Origin: Sphingobium cyanobacteriorum
GTDB taxonomy: Bacteria > Pseudomonadota > Alphaproteobacteria > Sphingomonadales > Sphingomonadaceae
Length of the DNA stretch: 64,000 nucleotides
Direction of reading: 5' to 3'
Assembly: GCF_030580935.1 (NCBI RefSeq)
Contig: NZ_JAUQOM010000002.1
Coordinates: 1-64,000 of the forward strand
This document shows, piece after piece, positions 51,692 through 60,192 of this stretch. A program made the position numbers and the translations under genes. Positions within the stretch are counted from its first letter, which is position 1; every line of letters starts with the position of its first letter. The notes under the pieces were generated by a model. It did not search any database. It was not told the DNA's origin and saw nothing but the letters and a program-made list of their open reading frames with translations.

Positions 51692-52609
51692 TCACAGGAA
51701 CAGGAAATCCGCCAATGCGCCAACGGCGGGCTTGCCCACCGCGCCGGGTGCTACGGCCTGGCGGATTTCGATCGCGGGCAACGGCATGTCGAGCGCCAGC
51801 CGCTGGATGCCGCCCATTCGTCCCAGATCGCGCGCCAGCGTGCCGAACGCGGCGAAATAGCCCACGCCGTCGCGCAGGGCGGCGATGATCTCGAACATAT
51901 TGTCGCTTTCCAGCAGCGCGGGCAAAGTGCGCAACCGTCCCTTGGCAAGCGCGGCATCGACGATTTCGCGCATCCCGTTCTGCGGTTCCATTGTCAGCAT
52001 CGGCGTTATCGCCAGCGCCTCGCGGCTCACGCTGTCGGTGTGCGCGAGCGGATGGCTGGTGCCGGCATAGAGGTTGAGCGGTTCCGACCAGCCATAGCGG
52101 GATTCGATGCCGGCCGGTTCCTCCAGCCCATAGAAATAGGCGATGTCGGCCCGTCCGCTGGCCAGCGCGGCCATGGCCTGCTGCGCGCTGTGGACATGCA
52201 GGTCGAGCGTGATGGCGATATCCTCGTTCGCCGCTTCGAAGGCGGCGAGCGCGTCCTGGAAATGGCCGAATATCGGCGCGGGGGCGGCCAGCATGATCGA
52301 CTGGCGTTCCGGTCCTGCCGGAATCGGGGGCGACGGCGGGGGGGCTGCGCCCGATGCGGCACGCTCCGCACCCGGCCTGTCCTGGCTCAGCAGCGTCATC
52401 GCCTGGGCGGTCTTGTGCCCTGCGGGGGTGAGGCGCGCGTCGCCACCCGGATCATCGAACAATGGATAACCCAACCGCATTTCCAGTGCGGCGATGTCAT
52501 GCAGCACCTGTTCGACCGCGACGCCCAGATCGCGTGCGCAGCGCGCCGCGTCCCCCGCCGCCACCATCCGCGCGAAAATATCCAACTGGCGCAGCGACGG
52601 GCTGTTCAT
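51692..52609 (-). CDS. LysR family transcriptional regulator
   Basis: A 305-aa protein with an N-terminal winged HTH (LRQLDIFARMVAAGDAARCA, RDLGVAVEQVLHDIAALEMR, LGYPLFDDPG) and a C-terminal periplasmic-binding-protein-like effector domain (ADIAYFYGLEEPAG, MEPQNGMREIVDAAL). A proline/alanine-rich linker of about 20 residues is unusual. The start at 52609 fits the family; a longer frame to 52681 lacks similarity. Upstream of the TonB receptor gene on the same strand; it may control it or the catabolic cluster. Confidence 0.82.
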   Translation of the reverse strand: MNSPSLRQLDIFARMVAAGDAARCARDLGVAVEQVLHDIAALEMRLGYPLFDDPGGDARLTPAGHKTAQAMTLLSQDRPGAERAASGAAPPPSPPIPAGPERQSIMLAAPAPIFGHFQDALAAFEAANEDIAITLDLHVHSAQQAMAALASGRADIAYFYGLEEPAGIESRYGWSEPLNLYAGTSHPLAHTDSVSREALAITPMLTMEPQNGMREIVDAALAKGRLRTLPALLESDNMFEIIAALRDGVGYFAAFGTLARDLGRMGGIQRLALDMPLPAIEIRQAVAPGAVGKPAVGALADFLFL

Positions 52610-52761
52610 GACAACCTGATAGAGGAAAGGGCGGGCGGGGGTAAGGGCGATCTTGTCACCTGTCCCATCCTTTGCCCGCAATCTCCTGTGGACGCACCCT
52701 GCCCGCCACGCACCGCTACCGAAACAAACTATTATTGGGTGCCTGGTCGGGCATCATTCGT

Positions 52762-53538
52762 TCAAGTCTGGTTGCGCTTCTGGGCATCGATCATGTCTTG
52801 CACGATGCGACCATGTTCAGGGCCCTGGGTCTGCGCGAACTGGAGGTCCATCTGGGCCTTGAGGACGGTATCCATCATGGCCTTGGAATATATGTTGAAC
52901 AAGTGTTTGGAGCCTTTGAGCGCACTTCTGGGCTGCCTTGCGATCCGTTCCGCCATGGCCAGCGCCTCGTCGAGCTGCGCACCGGCAGGCACGACCTTGT
53001 TGGCAAGGCCGCAGGCAACCGCGTCGGCGGCTGACAGCCGATCGCCGGTAAAGGCAAGCTCCTTGGCCTTGTGCAGCGAGGTCAGAAATGGCCAGGTCAC
53101 GGAAATGCCATCGCCGATGACCAGCCCCACATTGACGTGCGGCTCGATGATGAAGGCATTCTCGGCCATGATGACGATATCGGACAACGCCAGCAGCGTC
53201 GCACCGAAGCCCACGGCTGCGCCGTTCACCGCGGCGATGACCGGAACCGGAATGTCCAGCATGGCGTCGATAAAGTCGCGTCCGTTGTCGATCGTCTCGC
53301 GCGCGACCTTCGGATCCGTGGCGGTCGCGACGAAATGCTGGAAATCGCCACCCGCGCTGAAGGCCCTGCCGGCGCCGGTGATGACGACGGCGCTGACGCT
53401 TTCATCCTGGGCAAGGGCGCGCGCCACCTGCGTCAGCTTGAACAGCAGGGCCGTCGACGCCGGATTGCGGTCATCCGGGCGGTTGAGGGTCAGGATGCGG
53501 ACGGCGCCGCGGTCCTCGATCAGCAGGTCATCGGCCAT
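52762..53538 (-). CDS. Enoyl-CoA hydratase/isomerase family protein
   Basis: A 258-aa crotonase-fold protein with oxyanion-hole regions GAGRAFSAGGDFQHFVA and NGAAVGFGATLLALSDIVI, and the C-terminal trimerisation helix. It probably hydrates, isomerises or cleaves a CoA ester in the catabolic cluster. Second-glutamate placement is not the standard hydratase pattern (IIEPHVNVGLVIGDG), so an isomerase or another reaction is possible. It lies 18 bp after the P450 gene on the minus strand. Confidence 0.85.
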   Translation of the reverse strand: MADDLLIEDRGAVRILTLNRPDDRNPASTALLFKLTQVARALAQDESVSAVVITGAGRAFSAGGDFQHFVATATDPKVARETIDNGRDFIDAMLDIPVPVIAAVNGAAVGFGATLLALSDIVIMAENAFIIEPHVNVGLVIGDGISVTWPFLTSLHKAKELAFTGDRLSAADAVACGLANKVVPAGAQLDEALAMAERIARQPRSALKGSKHLFNIYSKAMMDTVLKAQMDLQFAQTQGPEHGRIVQDMIDAQKRNQT

Positions 53539-53556
53539 GGAAACTCCCGTCTCGGC

Positions 53557-54762
53557 TTAGTCCCAGGCGGCAGGAAAATGGCGTACCACCCAGAAGTTGG
53601 AAATGTCGTAATGCTGTACCTGGCCGGTGAGGCGGAGCCTTGGCAGGCGCTTGATCAACACTTCAAGGGCGATGCGCGCTTCCATCCGCGCCGTCCATGC
53701 ACCGGGGCAGAAGTGGGCGCCGCCGCCGAACGAGATATTCTTCATGCCTGCGGCGACAGGCTTGCGATCGAGCCGGAACTCGTCCGGCGCATCGAACAGC
53801 GCGGGATCGCGGTTGGCGCTCAGTGTCGAATAGAGAACGCGCGATCCCTTGGGGATCATATTGCCATCGATGTCCACGTCATGGGTGACGCCCCGGAACA
53901 TGCCGAAGGCCGGAGGGTCGAAGCGCAGTGATTCCTCGATGGCGGCCGTGATCAGCGAATGGTCGGACTGCACCTGCTCCCACAGCATGGGCCGCTCCAG
54001 CAGCCGCCACAGCGTATTGAGGATCAACGCCCCGGTCGTGTCGACGCCGCCGATGAAGAAGCCGCGCACGGTCCGGCGCATCTCGTCATCGGTAAGAGGG
54101 CGACCATCGATCGTGCTGGTCATCAGCACGGATATCAGATTGTCGTCGAGTATGGTGCCGACATGCGAAGGATCGGGCGTATCGATCCCCGCCTGGGCGA
54201 GCGCCGCGCGCCGTCGCGCGAACTCCATGTCAAAGCAGGCGTACATTGCGCCGATGATCCGCGCCTGCTCGGCGGGATCGGCGATCATGGTCGAGAGGAA
54301 GGCGTCGGTCCAGGCGCGATACTGGTCGATCTGGTCCGCCGGCAGGCCCAGCGCGAGCGCCGTCACCCGCGCTGGCAGCGGCTTGCCGAACAGCGGCAGC
54401 AGATCGCCAGAGCCAAGCGGCAGCAGCGTGTCGACCAGTTCGTTCGCAATCCGCCCGCAATCCGATGACCAGCGCTTCACTCCCTTGGGCGACATATAGG
54501 CATTGTAGATGGCGCGAAACGCATTGAATGCGGGCGGATCCTGGTTGAGGGCGTAATGCGGTTCGGTCGGCACGAATTGGTTGCCCTCGGCCTTCGAAAA
54601 GGTCGCATGATCCTCCAGCAGCGCGCGGACCTGGCGAAAGCCGCCGACCAGATAATAGCCGGCAGGCTCGACCCGCGCGACATGGCCGCCGTCGCGCAGG
54701 GCATTGTGGAATGCGGCCCGGTCAGCGAGTGCTTCGGCCGTGTCTGGATTGACGATCTTCAT
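53557..54762 (-). CDS. Cytochrome P450 monooxygenase
   Basis: A 401-aa soluble bacterial P450. I-helix GGVDTTG (238-244), ExxR at E277-R280, the meander PDEFRLDRKP, and heme loop FGGGAHFCPG with the cysteine ligand C352. Substrate unknown; neighbours suggest a terpenoid, steroid or aliphatic acid. No ferredoxin or reductase gene is nearby. It overlaps the NmrA-like gene by four bases. Confidence 0.92.
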   Translation of the reverse strand: MKIVNPDTAEALADRAAFHNALRDGGHVARVEPAGYYLVGGFRQVRALLEDHATFSKAEGNQFVPTEPHYALNQDPPAFNAFRAIYNAYMSPKGVKRWSSDCGRIANELVDTLLPLGSGDLLPLFGKPLPARVTALALGLPADQIDQYRAWTDAFLSTMIADPAEQARIIGAMYACFDMEFARRRAALAQAGIDTPDPSHVGTILDDNLISVLMTSTIDGRPLTDDEMRRTVRGFFIGGVDTTGALILNTLWRLLERPMLWEQVQSDHSLITAAIEESLRFDPPAFGMFRGVTHDVDIDGNMIPKGSRVLYSTLSANRDPALFDAPDEFRLDRKPVAAGMKNISFGGGAHFCPGAWTARMEARIALEVLIKRLPRLRLTGQVQHYDISNFWVVRHFPAAWD

Positions 54763-55676
54763 CTCACCGCAATCTCGAAATCCTCGCTGTGGCGCCTGGC
54801 CCAGTCAGCGAAGCGTTCCAGCGGGATGCCAAAGGCATGGGCGCGAGCCAAATCGACCTTATAGCCTTCGATGCTGGCCCATTCCTGGCTGCTGACGAGC
54901 CCAGGGTGGTTGCCCGCGCTCACGGCTTCCTCCGTCGTCATGTGGCGCGCCACCACGGCCTTGCCGGTCACTTCAGCGATGATCGCGGCCACGGCATCCA
55001 TGTCGAGCGCTTCGGCGGCGAGGGTGATGTCCTGGCCATTGAAGCGGTCAGGATCGGCAAAGGCGGCGGCGGCGAACCGGCCCACATCGGATGCGGCGAT
55101 CAGGTCGAGTCGCGCGCCCTTCGCCATCGCCGTGCCGATGAACCCTTGCGACAGTTGCGGAAACATCCAGGCTGCCTTGGGCGGGATGAAATTTTCCATC
55201 ATGAACGCGGGCTTGAGCACGGTCCAGTGCGGAAAACCGGCACTGCGGACAAGGTCGTTCACCGCCGACTTGCTGTTCCAATAATCTGGCCACCAGCGCC
55301 CTTCGGCCCAGCCGACGAAATGTTCCTGATCACCGGCGCGCGCGACAGAGGTGTGGACGAACATATCGACACCTGCCCGCTTGGCGGCCTCGACCAGGTT
55401 ACGCCCGGCTCGCACTTCGCTGTCAAGGTCGCCCGGCAACGGGGGCAACTGCATCGAAAAGACACCGTCCACGCCGTGCATGGCGGCATCCAGGCTGGCC
55501 AGGTCGTCGAAGTCGCCCCGCGCCAGTTCCACACCACGGGCCGCCAGCGCGCTGGAGGATGCCGACTGCGGATCACGCACCAGAGCGCGGACCGTGAAGC
55601 CGTTGGCCAGAAGGGCGTCGACAGTGGCGCCGCCCTGCATGCCGGTCGCGCCGGTGACTAATATGATCTTGCTCAA
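54759..55676 (-). CDS. NmrA-like NAD(P)-binding protein
   Basis: A 305-aa atypical SDR of the NmrA/HSCARG group: TGATGMQGGATVDALLANG is the dinucleotide loop, GVDMFVHTSVARAG and WNSKSAVNDLVRSAGFPHWT follow. Many members lack the Tyr-x3-Lys pair and act as redox sensors, others as reductases. It sits inside the catabolic operon between the SDR and P450 genes, so a reductase role is plausible. Confidence 0.82.
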   Translation of the reverse strand: MSKIILVTGATGMQGGATVDALLANGFTVRALVRDPQSASSSALAARGVELARGDFDDLASLDAAMHGVDGVFSMQLPPLPGDLDSEVRAGRNLVEAAKRAGVDMFVHTSVARAGDQEHFVGWAEGRWWPDYWNSKSAVNDLVRSAGFPHWTVLKPAFMMENFIPPKAAWMFPQLSQGFIGTAMAKGARLDLIAASDVGRFAAAAFADPDRFNGQDITLAAEALDMDAVAAIIAEVTGKAVVARHMTTEEAVSAGNHPGLVSSQEWASIEGYKVDLARAHAFGIPLERFADWARRHSEDFEIAVR

Positions 55677-55687
55677 GGCTATTATCC

Positions 55688-56485
55688 TTACACTACATAT
55701 TTGATGGTCTGTCCGCCATCGACTGCGATGGTCTGGCCATTGACGTAACCGCCCGCATCGCTTGCCAGCATGACGATGACGCCGGCGATTTCGTCGGGGG
55801 CGCCCATGCGGCCCACCGTCGAGCGCGCCATTTCCTTGGCGAGTTCATCGGGATTGGCGACAAGGCCGGCCGACATGTCGGTGCGCACCAATCCCGGCGA
55901 CACCGTGTTGGCGCGGATGCCCGCCTCGCCATGTTCAACCGCGATGTTGCGGACATATTGCATCGCCAGCGCCTTGCTCAGCGTATAGCTGTGATAGACG
56001 CCCGAACCGAAATGCGCGGCGATGGTGCCGATGTTTACGATGCGTCCCCACTTGCGCGCACCCATGCCCGGCAACAACCGCTGGCTGAGCACATGGAGCG
56101 CGCGGAAATTGGCGTCCATGGTCTTTTCCAGTATCGCATCCGACATGTCCGCGCTTGGCCCGACGTGGATGTGCAAGGCGGCGTTGGCGACGAGGATATC
56201 GACCGCGCCCAACTGCGCCTCTACGGCCTCGATCGCGGCAAGCAGATCCTCGCGCCGGGTGATGTTGGCCGAAAGCCCCAGCGCGCGCCCGCCGTCGCGG
56301 CTGTTGATCAGTTCGGCAACCTCTTGCGCAATCTCCAGCTTGCGGCCGAGGATCGCGACATTCGCGCCATGCTGGGCCAGGCGCTCGCTGATGGCGCGGC
56401 CAATGCCGCGACTGCCGCCAGTGACCAGCGCGGTGCGGCCCGACAGGTCGAACAGGGTTCCTGCGAAGCGGTTGTTTTGCACCAT
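55688..56485 (-). CDS. Short-chain dehydrogenase/reductase
   Basis: A 265-aa classical SDR: TGGSRGIGRAISERLAQHG (NAD(P)-binding), NAALHIHVG, IVNIGTIAAHFGSG and YHSYTLSKALA with the Tyr-x3-Lys pair, ending in the usual YVNGQTIAVDGGQTI. Oxidoreductase on a hydroxyl or keto group; substrate unknown. One-base overlap (TAATG) with the following SDR gene on its upstream side. Confidence 0.88.
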   Translation of the reverse strand: MVQNNRFAGTLFDLSGRTALVTGGSRGIGRAISERLAQHGANVAILGRKLEIAQEVAELINSRDGGRALGLSANITRREDLLAAIEAVEAQLGAVDILVANAALHIHVGPSADMSDAILEKTMDANFRALHVLSQRLLPGMGARKWGRIVNIGTIAAHFGSGVYHSYTLSKALAMQYVRNIAVEHGEAGIRANTVSPGLVRTDMSAGLVANPDELAKEMARSTVGRMGAPDEIAGVIVMLASDAGGYVNGQTIAVDGGQTIKYVV

Positions 56486-57411
56486 TATCTCTTCTCCGGG
56501 ATTGGCGCGTCCTGGAACATGGCCGCGCTCGATTCCAGTCCGGTGCGCGGGACGGTATAGCCGGTCCGGTCCTCGATCTCGCCGAAATGGTCACGGATAT
56601 CCTCAATCTGGTGATCGACCTTTTTCCAGCCGCCGGTAAGCCCGGTAAAGACCTCGCTGACATGGCCCAGCCCCGAAGAAAATACCCGGCCGGTCGGCGC
56701 GCAGTCCCGGTGGGCGAGATAGCCGACGACCGGGGCCACATATTCCGCCTTGGCATTGTTGGCGAACCAGGCGTTGAAGTGCGCATCTTCGCTGAAGCCG
56801 TCGAACAGCCGGGAATGCCCAAGCGGGCAGACCGCATTGATTTTGATCCCGACTTCGGCGCCGTCGATGGCCAGGCAACGCAGCAGTCCGATGACACCAC
56901 CCTTTGCCGCCCCATAATAGGGATTTGCGCCGATCCCGAAAACGCCTCCGGCAGACGACATCAGGACAATCCGCCCCTCGCCGGACCGAACCAGATACGG
57001 CCAGGCTGCGCCCACTAGCAGCCCGACCCCGGACACCATCAGCCGCAACTGGGATTCGAACGGTTCCGGTTCGATGACGCCGGCGGTCGTGCCATATCCG
57101 ATCGTGCCGGCATTGCAGACCAGGATATCGATTGCGCCAAATGCCGTTGCCGCCTTGTCGGCCAGCGCCCGCACACCGTCCAATGTCGACACGTCGCTTT
57201 GGTCGGCGACGGCTTCTCCCCCTTCGGACCGGATGAGCGCCACAACCTCCTCGGCCGGTTGCAGTGACGGGGCTGATCCATCGATCTCCACCCCCAGGTC
57301 GTTGACCACCACCTTGGCGCCGCGCCGCGCCAGCAGCAACGCCTGCTCCCGCCCCAGGCCGCGTCCGGCGCCGGTGACGATGGCCACCTTTCCATCAAAC
57401 CGCATTTCCAA
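56485..57411 (-). CDS. Short-chain dehydrogenase of the MFE-2 / 17-beta-HSD4-like group
   Basis: A 308-aa SDR. VTGAGRGLGREQALLLARRG with VVVNDLG is the sequence style of the (3R)-hydroxyacyl-CoA dehydrogenase part of multifunctional enzyme 2. Active-site residues are seen in SSAGGVFGIGANPYYGAAKG. The extra C-terminal 50 residues (GLTGGWKKVDHQIEDIRDHF) are also typical. Together with the hydratase it suggests side-chain beta-oxidation. First structural gene after the TetR regulator. Confidence 0.88.
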   Translation of the reverse strand: MEMRFDGKVAIVTGAGRGLGREQALLLARRGAKVVVNDLGVEIDGSAPSLQPAEEVVALIRSEGGEAVADQSDVSTLDGVRALADKAATAFGAIDILVCNAGTIGYGTTAGVIEPEPFESQLRLMVSGVGLLVGAAWPYLVRSGEGRIVLMSSAGGVFGIGANPYYGAAKGGVIGLLRCLAIDGAEVGIKINAVCPLGHSRLFDGFSEDAHFNAWFANNAKAEYVAPVVGYLAHRDCAPTGRVFSSGLGHVSEVFTGLTGGWKKVDHQIEDIRDHFGEIEDRTGYTVPRTGLESSAAMFQDAPIPEKR

Positions 57412-57550
57412 GGCAAGCTCTCCTGTCCATGTGCTGCCGGGATGCTGTCGCCAATGACAATCCGCACAATCCCATACAGTCGTTTGGGTTTGATTAGACC
57501 GATTGGTGCGTCAAGGCAAGCGAACGGTCTTGCGTCAGTTGCATTGTCGT

Positions 57551-58162
57551 TCAGTTCTTTTCCACACTCAGGCCCCTGACAAAAACATCCGTGGCAAAAG
57601 CCGAAAATCCGTGCATCGCGTCCGAATGACCCGTGCGATGGAGGATATTCACCGTCCTGAACAGGGCGATGAGCATCCGCATGGCATCGCGTACCGGCGT
57701 GCCGGCGGGTATTTCCCCCCGTTCCATCGCATCGGCGAACAAAGTCTCAAAAGTGCTTCTTTGCAGGCGCCATCCTTCGCGCAGCGGTGAAGCCAGCGTG
57801 CCGGGGACAAGGCTCCACTGGCTGGCATAGACATCGATGAAGTCGCCCAGAGTCTTGAGGGACGTGATATGGGCGGCGAACAGATGGCCGATTCGTTGCG
57901 GGAACGCAGCATGGGCGGCCAGGACGCCTGCCAGATTGCGTTTCAGTTCTTCCTGTCCGACAATGCAGATGGCCAGCAGGGCTTCGTCCTTGGACGGGAA
58001 ATGATGGTAGAGCGTTCCCTGGTTGAGATTCAGATCGGCAGCAAGATCGCGCATGCTCACGGCGTGATAGCCGCGCCGGGCAAAGGCTGCGGCGATCGAG
58101 CAGGTAATCTCCCACTTGCGCGCGGACATGCCCCGTTGAGGGCCAGGGAGTTCAGTTTTCAT
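57551..58162 (-). CDS. TetR family transcriptional regulator
   Basis: A 203-aa repressor: N-terminal HTH (about 16-62: ITCSIAAAFARRGYHAVSMR, DLAADLNLNQGTLYHHFPSK) and a helical ligand domain. It is oriented with the catabolic genes, 139 bp upstream of the first SDR gene, and likely controls them. No clear palindromic operator was found in the gap, though it holds an AT-rich stretch around 57450-57500. Confidence 0.85.
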   Translation of the reverse strand: MKTELPGPQRGMSARKWEITCSIAAAFARRGYHAVSMRDLAADLNLNQGTLYHHFPSKDEALLAICIVGQEELKRNLAGVLAAHAAFPQRIGHLFAAHITSLKTLGDFIDVYASQWSLVPGTLASPLREGWRLQRSTFETLFADAMERGEIPAGTPVRDAMRMLIALFRTVNILHRTGHSDAMHGFSAFATDVFVRGLSVEKN

Positions 58163-58326
58163 CGGTTGCCGTAATCTGCCTTGTGCCGCGCGGGGGCAGC
58201 CAAAGCCATGCGCTTCGACTGCCGGGATGAACCCGCTTCCCGGCCAGCCTTACAACCTGCGGCTGATCGCTGGCAAATGCGCGAAGAGGGGCGAACGCCT
58301 TGTTGCGTCCGGCCTTAGGGCATCGT

Positions 58327-58353
58327 GCGGAAAAGTGGGAACCGGCTTTCCGC
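58327..58353. repeat. Alphaproteobacterial intergenic palindrome
   Basis: Arms GCGGAAAG and CTTTCCGC surround TGGGAACCGG-type sequence. Copies of this GCGGAAAAGTGGGAACCGG element are widespread in alphaproteobacterial intergenic DNA. The rest of the 58163-58436 gap holds nothing recognisable. Confidence 0.7.
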
Positions 58354-58436
58354 CAGAAGCGATGTGAAAACAAAAGACTGGAGCGCGCGACCTGCATCCG
58401 GTTAAACGCGGCGGGCTAGAGGCGGGTGTGATGCAG

Positions 58437-58703
58437 TCAGCGCTCCACGCCCTTTGCCTTTCCCCAGGCGCGGGCCGCCGTATAGCCAAGATAGCCGGTG
58501 CCAAACAGCGCGTAGAGCGGTTCGGGCAGGGCATTCAGATAGGCACGCATCCCCGCGATGATCGCTGCCGCCATCTGCGGCCTGATCCCGGCGATCAGGC
58601 CCATTGGCACGGACCAGAGCAGCAGGGCGTACATGACATAGAGAAAGGCGGGCCGGGCGCGCGCGGTCCACAGGTCGGGATTATCCTCATGCTTTTGTGT
58701 CAT
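58437..58703 (-). CDS. Holin-like small membrane protein
   Basis: An 88-aa protein with two to three hydrophobic segments (FLYVMYALLLWSVPMGLIAG; MAAAIIAGMRAYLNALPEPL; YALFGTGYLGYTAARAWG) and a charged C-terminus, the pattern of the 3TM holin family. It lies 10 bp after a GH108 endolysin gene, in the order endolysin-holin. In Rhodobacter the gene transfer agent's lysis cassette has a similar pair away from the main GTA cluster. Confidence 0.75.
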   Translation of the reverse strand: MTQKHEDNPDLWTARARPAFLYVMYALLLWSVPMGLIAGIRPQMAAAIIAGMRAYLNALPEPLYALFGTGYLGYTAARAWGKAKGVER

Positions 58704-58713
58704 CGGTCACTCC

Positions 58714-59253
58714 TTAACCCATCCGGTTTGCCAGCCAGCCGTAGAGAAAGGCTTCATTGGCCGGGCGGCTTTCGGCCAGTGCAATATAATGTTCGCCCTG
58801 CAGTGCCTGGAGCGCCTGCAACAATATTGCGCCGCCTGCGGGCCCGCGCAGGGCATGAAAGGCGCGCAACGCGGCGAGCGTGCGCGCACCGATGCGGCGA
58901 TCCAGTTTGAGGTCGGGATAGTCGCGCTGGTTGCGGTTGAGCGCGTTGAGCGCGCGCTGGAGAAAGCCGGTGGCGGTGCCGACGCCCATGTTGACGGCCG
59001 TATCGAACAGTTCGGCGGCGATAGTTTCGTTGATCTCCGCCACAAAAGCATAGCCCGGCTGCTCCCAGTAGAGGCGGCGATAGATCGTCTCTGCAAGGCT
59101 GCGTGGCAATGCCTGCATCGCCCCGGCATAGCCATTGGCGCGCGCTACCGCCTGGGTGATCCCCATATTGGTCGGCCCGCCACGATCGGCCGGGTGATTG
59201 CTGTAGCCGCCTTCCCGCGCGATGACGTTGTCGATCAGGTCGTGAATGTCCAT
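58714..59253 (-). CDS. GH108 N-acetylmuramidase (endolysin-like)
   Basis: A 179-aa glycoside hydrolase family 108 protein: the catalytic Glu E14 in AREGGYSNHPADRGGPTNMG, and C-terminal PG_binding_3-like region DYPDLKLDRRIGARTLAALR. No signal peptide is seen, so export would depend on the neighbouring holin. Could be a GTA or relic-phage lysin; no capsid or tail genes are in the window. Confidence 0.85.
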   Translation of the reverse strand: MDIHDLIDNVIAREGGYSNHPADRGGPTNMGITQAVARANGYAGAMQALPRSLAETIYRRLYWEQPGYAFVAEINETIAAELFDTAVNMGVGTATGFLQRALNALNRNQRDYPDLKLDRRIGARTLAALRAFHALRGPAGGAILLQALQALQGEHYIALAESRPANEAFLYGWLANRMG

Positions 59254-59463
59254 GTCCGCCTCCTTATGGCTGGAAGAGGCGAATCATTTATCCCATATAG
59301 TTTGGTGTAGGACAGGGCGAATATGCTGCGGGCGGTCCCTCTGGTCGCGCTGCCGCGATCCATGGGGTTGTCCATCCCTTTTGACTGGCTGCGCCACCCT
59401 GGCGCGTTACATGTGAATCAGTGCGGCGTATCCATCCGGGCGAGTGTCAGTCTGGCATAAGCG

Positions 59464-59502
59464 CAACAGGCGGCGGGCTTCGGATAAGCCCGCCGCCTGT
59501 TG
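59464..59502. terminator. Long GC-rich hairpin downstream of infC
   Basis: A perfect 17-bp stem (CAACAGGCGGCGGGCTT and complement, 5-nt loop) lies 27 bp after the infC stop on the minus strand. There is no T-run, so termination may be Rho-assisted, or the hairpin protects the 3' end. Confidence 0.6.
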
Positions 59503-59528
59503 AGAGCAGGAGGAAGAAAGATAGCCGT

Positions 59529-60080
59529 TTATTTCGGCGCGAGGACCATCAGCATCTGGCGGCCTTCCATGCGCGGATAGGCTTCGACCTTGGCAATCTC
59601 CGCCACATTTTCCGCCACGCGCTGGAGCAGGTTCATGCCCAGTTGCTGATGACTGAGTTCGCGGCCGCGAAAACGCAGGGTGATCTTCACCTTGTCGCCA
59701 TCACCGATAAAGTCGTGCACCTTCTTCATCTTCGTATCATAGTCATGATCGTCGATGTTGGGACGCATCTTGATTTCTTTGAGTTCCTGGGTCTTTTGCG
59801 TCTTGCGGGCGATATTCGCCTTCTTCTGCGCTTCATATTTGAACTTGCCGATGTCCAGGAACTTGCAGACCGGCGGATCGGCGTTCGGCGAGACTTCCAC
59901 GAGATCGAGGCCGATCTCATAGGCCTGATCGATCGCCTCCTGCGTAAACATCACACCGAGATTTTCGCCTTCGTCATCGATCACTCGCACCTTGGGCACG
60001 TTGATGAATTCGTTATAGCGGGGGCCGGACTTCGGCGGCGGCGCCAGCGGGCGGCGCATCATCGGGGGACGTATAGCAAT
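59529..60080 (-). CDS. infC: Translation initiation factor IF-3, probable non-AUG start
   Basis: IF-3 monitors initiator tRNA and start codon on the 30S subunit. N-domain [20 protein letters not shown], linker [18 protein letters not shown] and C-domain [39 protein letters not shown] are complete. The first ATG (60062) lies 20 nt from AGGAG (60083-60087), too far. In frame upstream are ATA (60074, spacing 8) and ATT (60080, spacing 2), giving I-A-I-R-P-P-M-M. Non-AUG starts are a known autoregulatory feature of infC; I extend to the ATT, with ATA as the alternative. Confidence 0.9.
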   Translation of the reverse strand: MAIRPPMMRRPLAPPPKSGPRYNEFINVPKVRVIDDEGENLGVMFTQEAIDQAYEIGLDLVEVSPNADPPVCKFLDIGKFKYEAQKKANIARKTQKTQELKEIKMRPNIDDHDYDTKMKKVHDFIGDGDKVKITLRFRGRELSHQQLGMNLLQRVAENVAEIAKVEAYPRMEGRQMLMVLAPK

Positions 60081-60192
60081 ATCTCCTATGGTCGTTGCAA
60101 AAACGAACGGCTCTTAGCGGCTTTTGCACAAAGCCGAAAGGGGTACGTGGCTCCGCAGTTACGGAATCACGCACCCTTGCGGCATTTCTGCC

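Noticed and set aside
51647..53560. A 637-aa plus-strand frame across the LysR and hydratase genes
   Set aside because: It runs opposite two genes with clear families and changes composition at their boundary; no domain seen.
57412..57550. TetR operator in front of the SDR operon
   Set aside because: The gap is AT-rich but I could not find a clear palindrome of the usual length.
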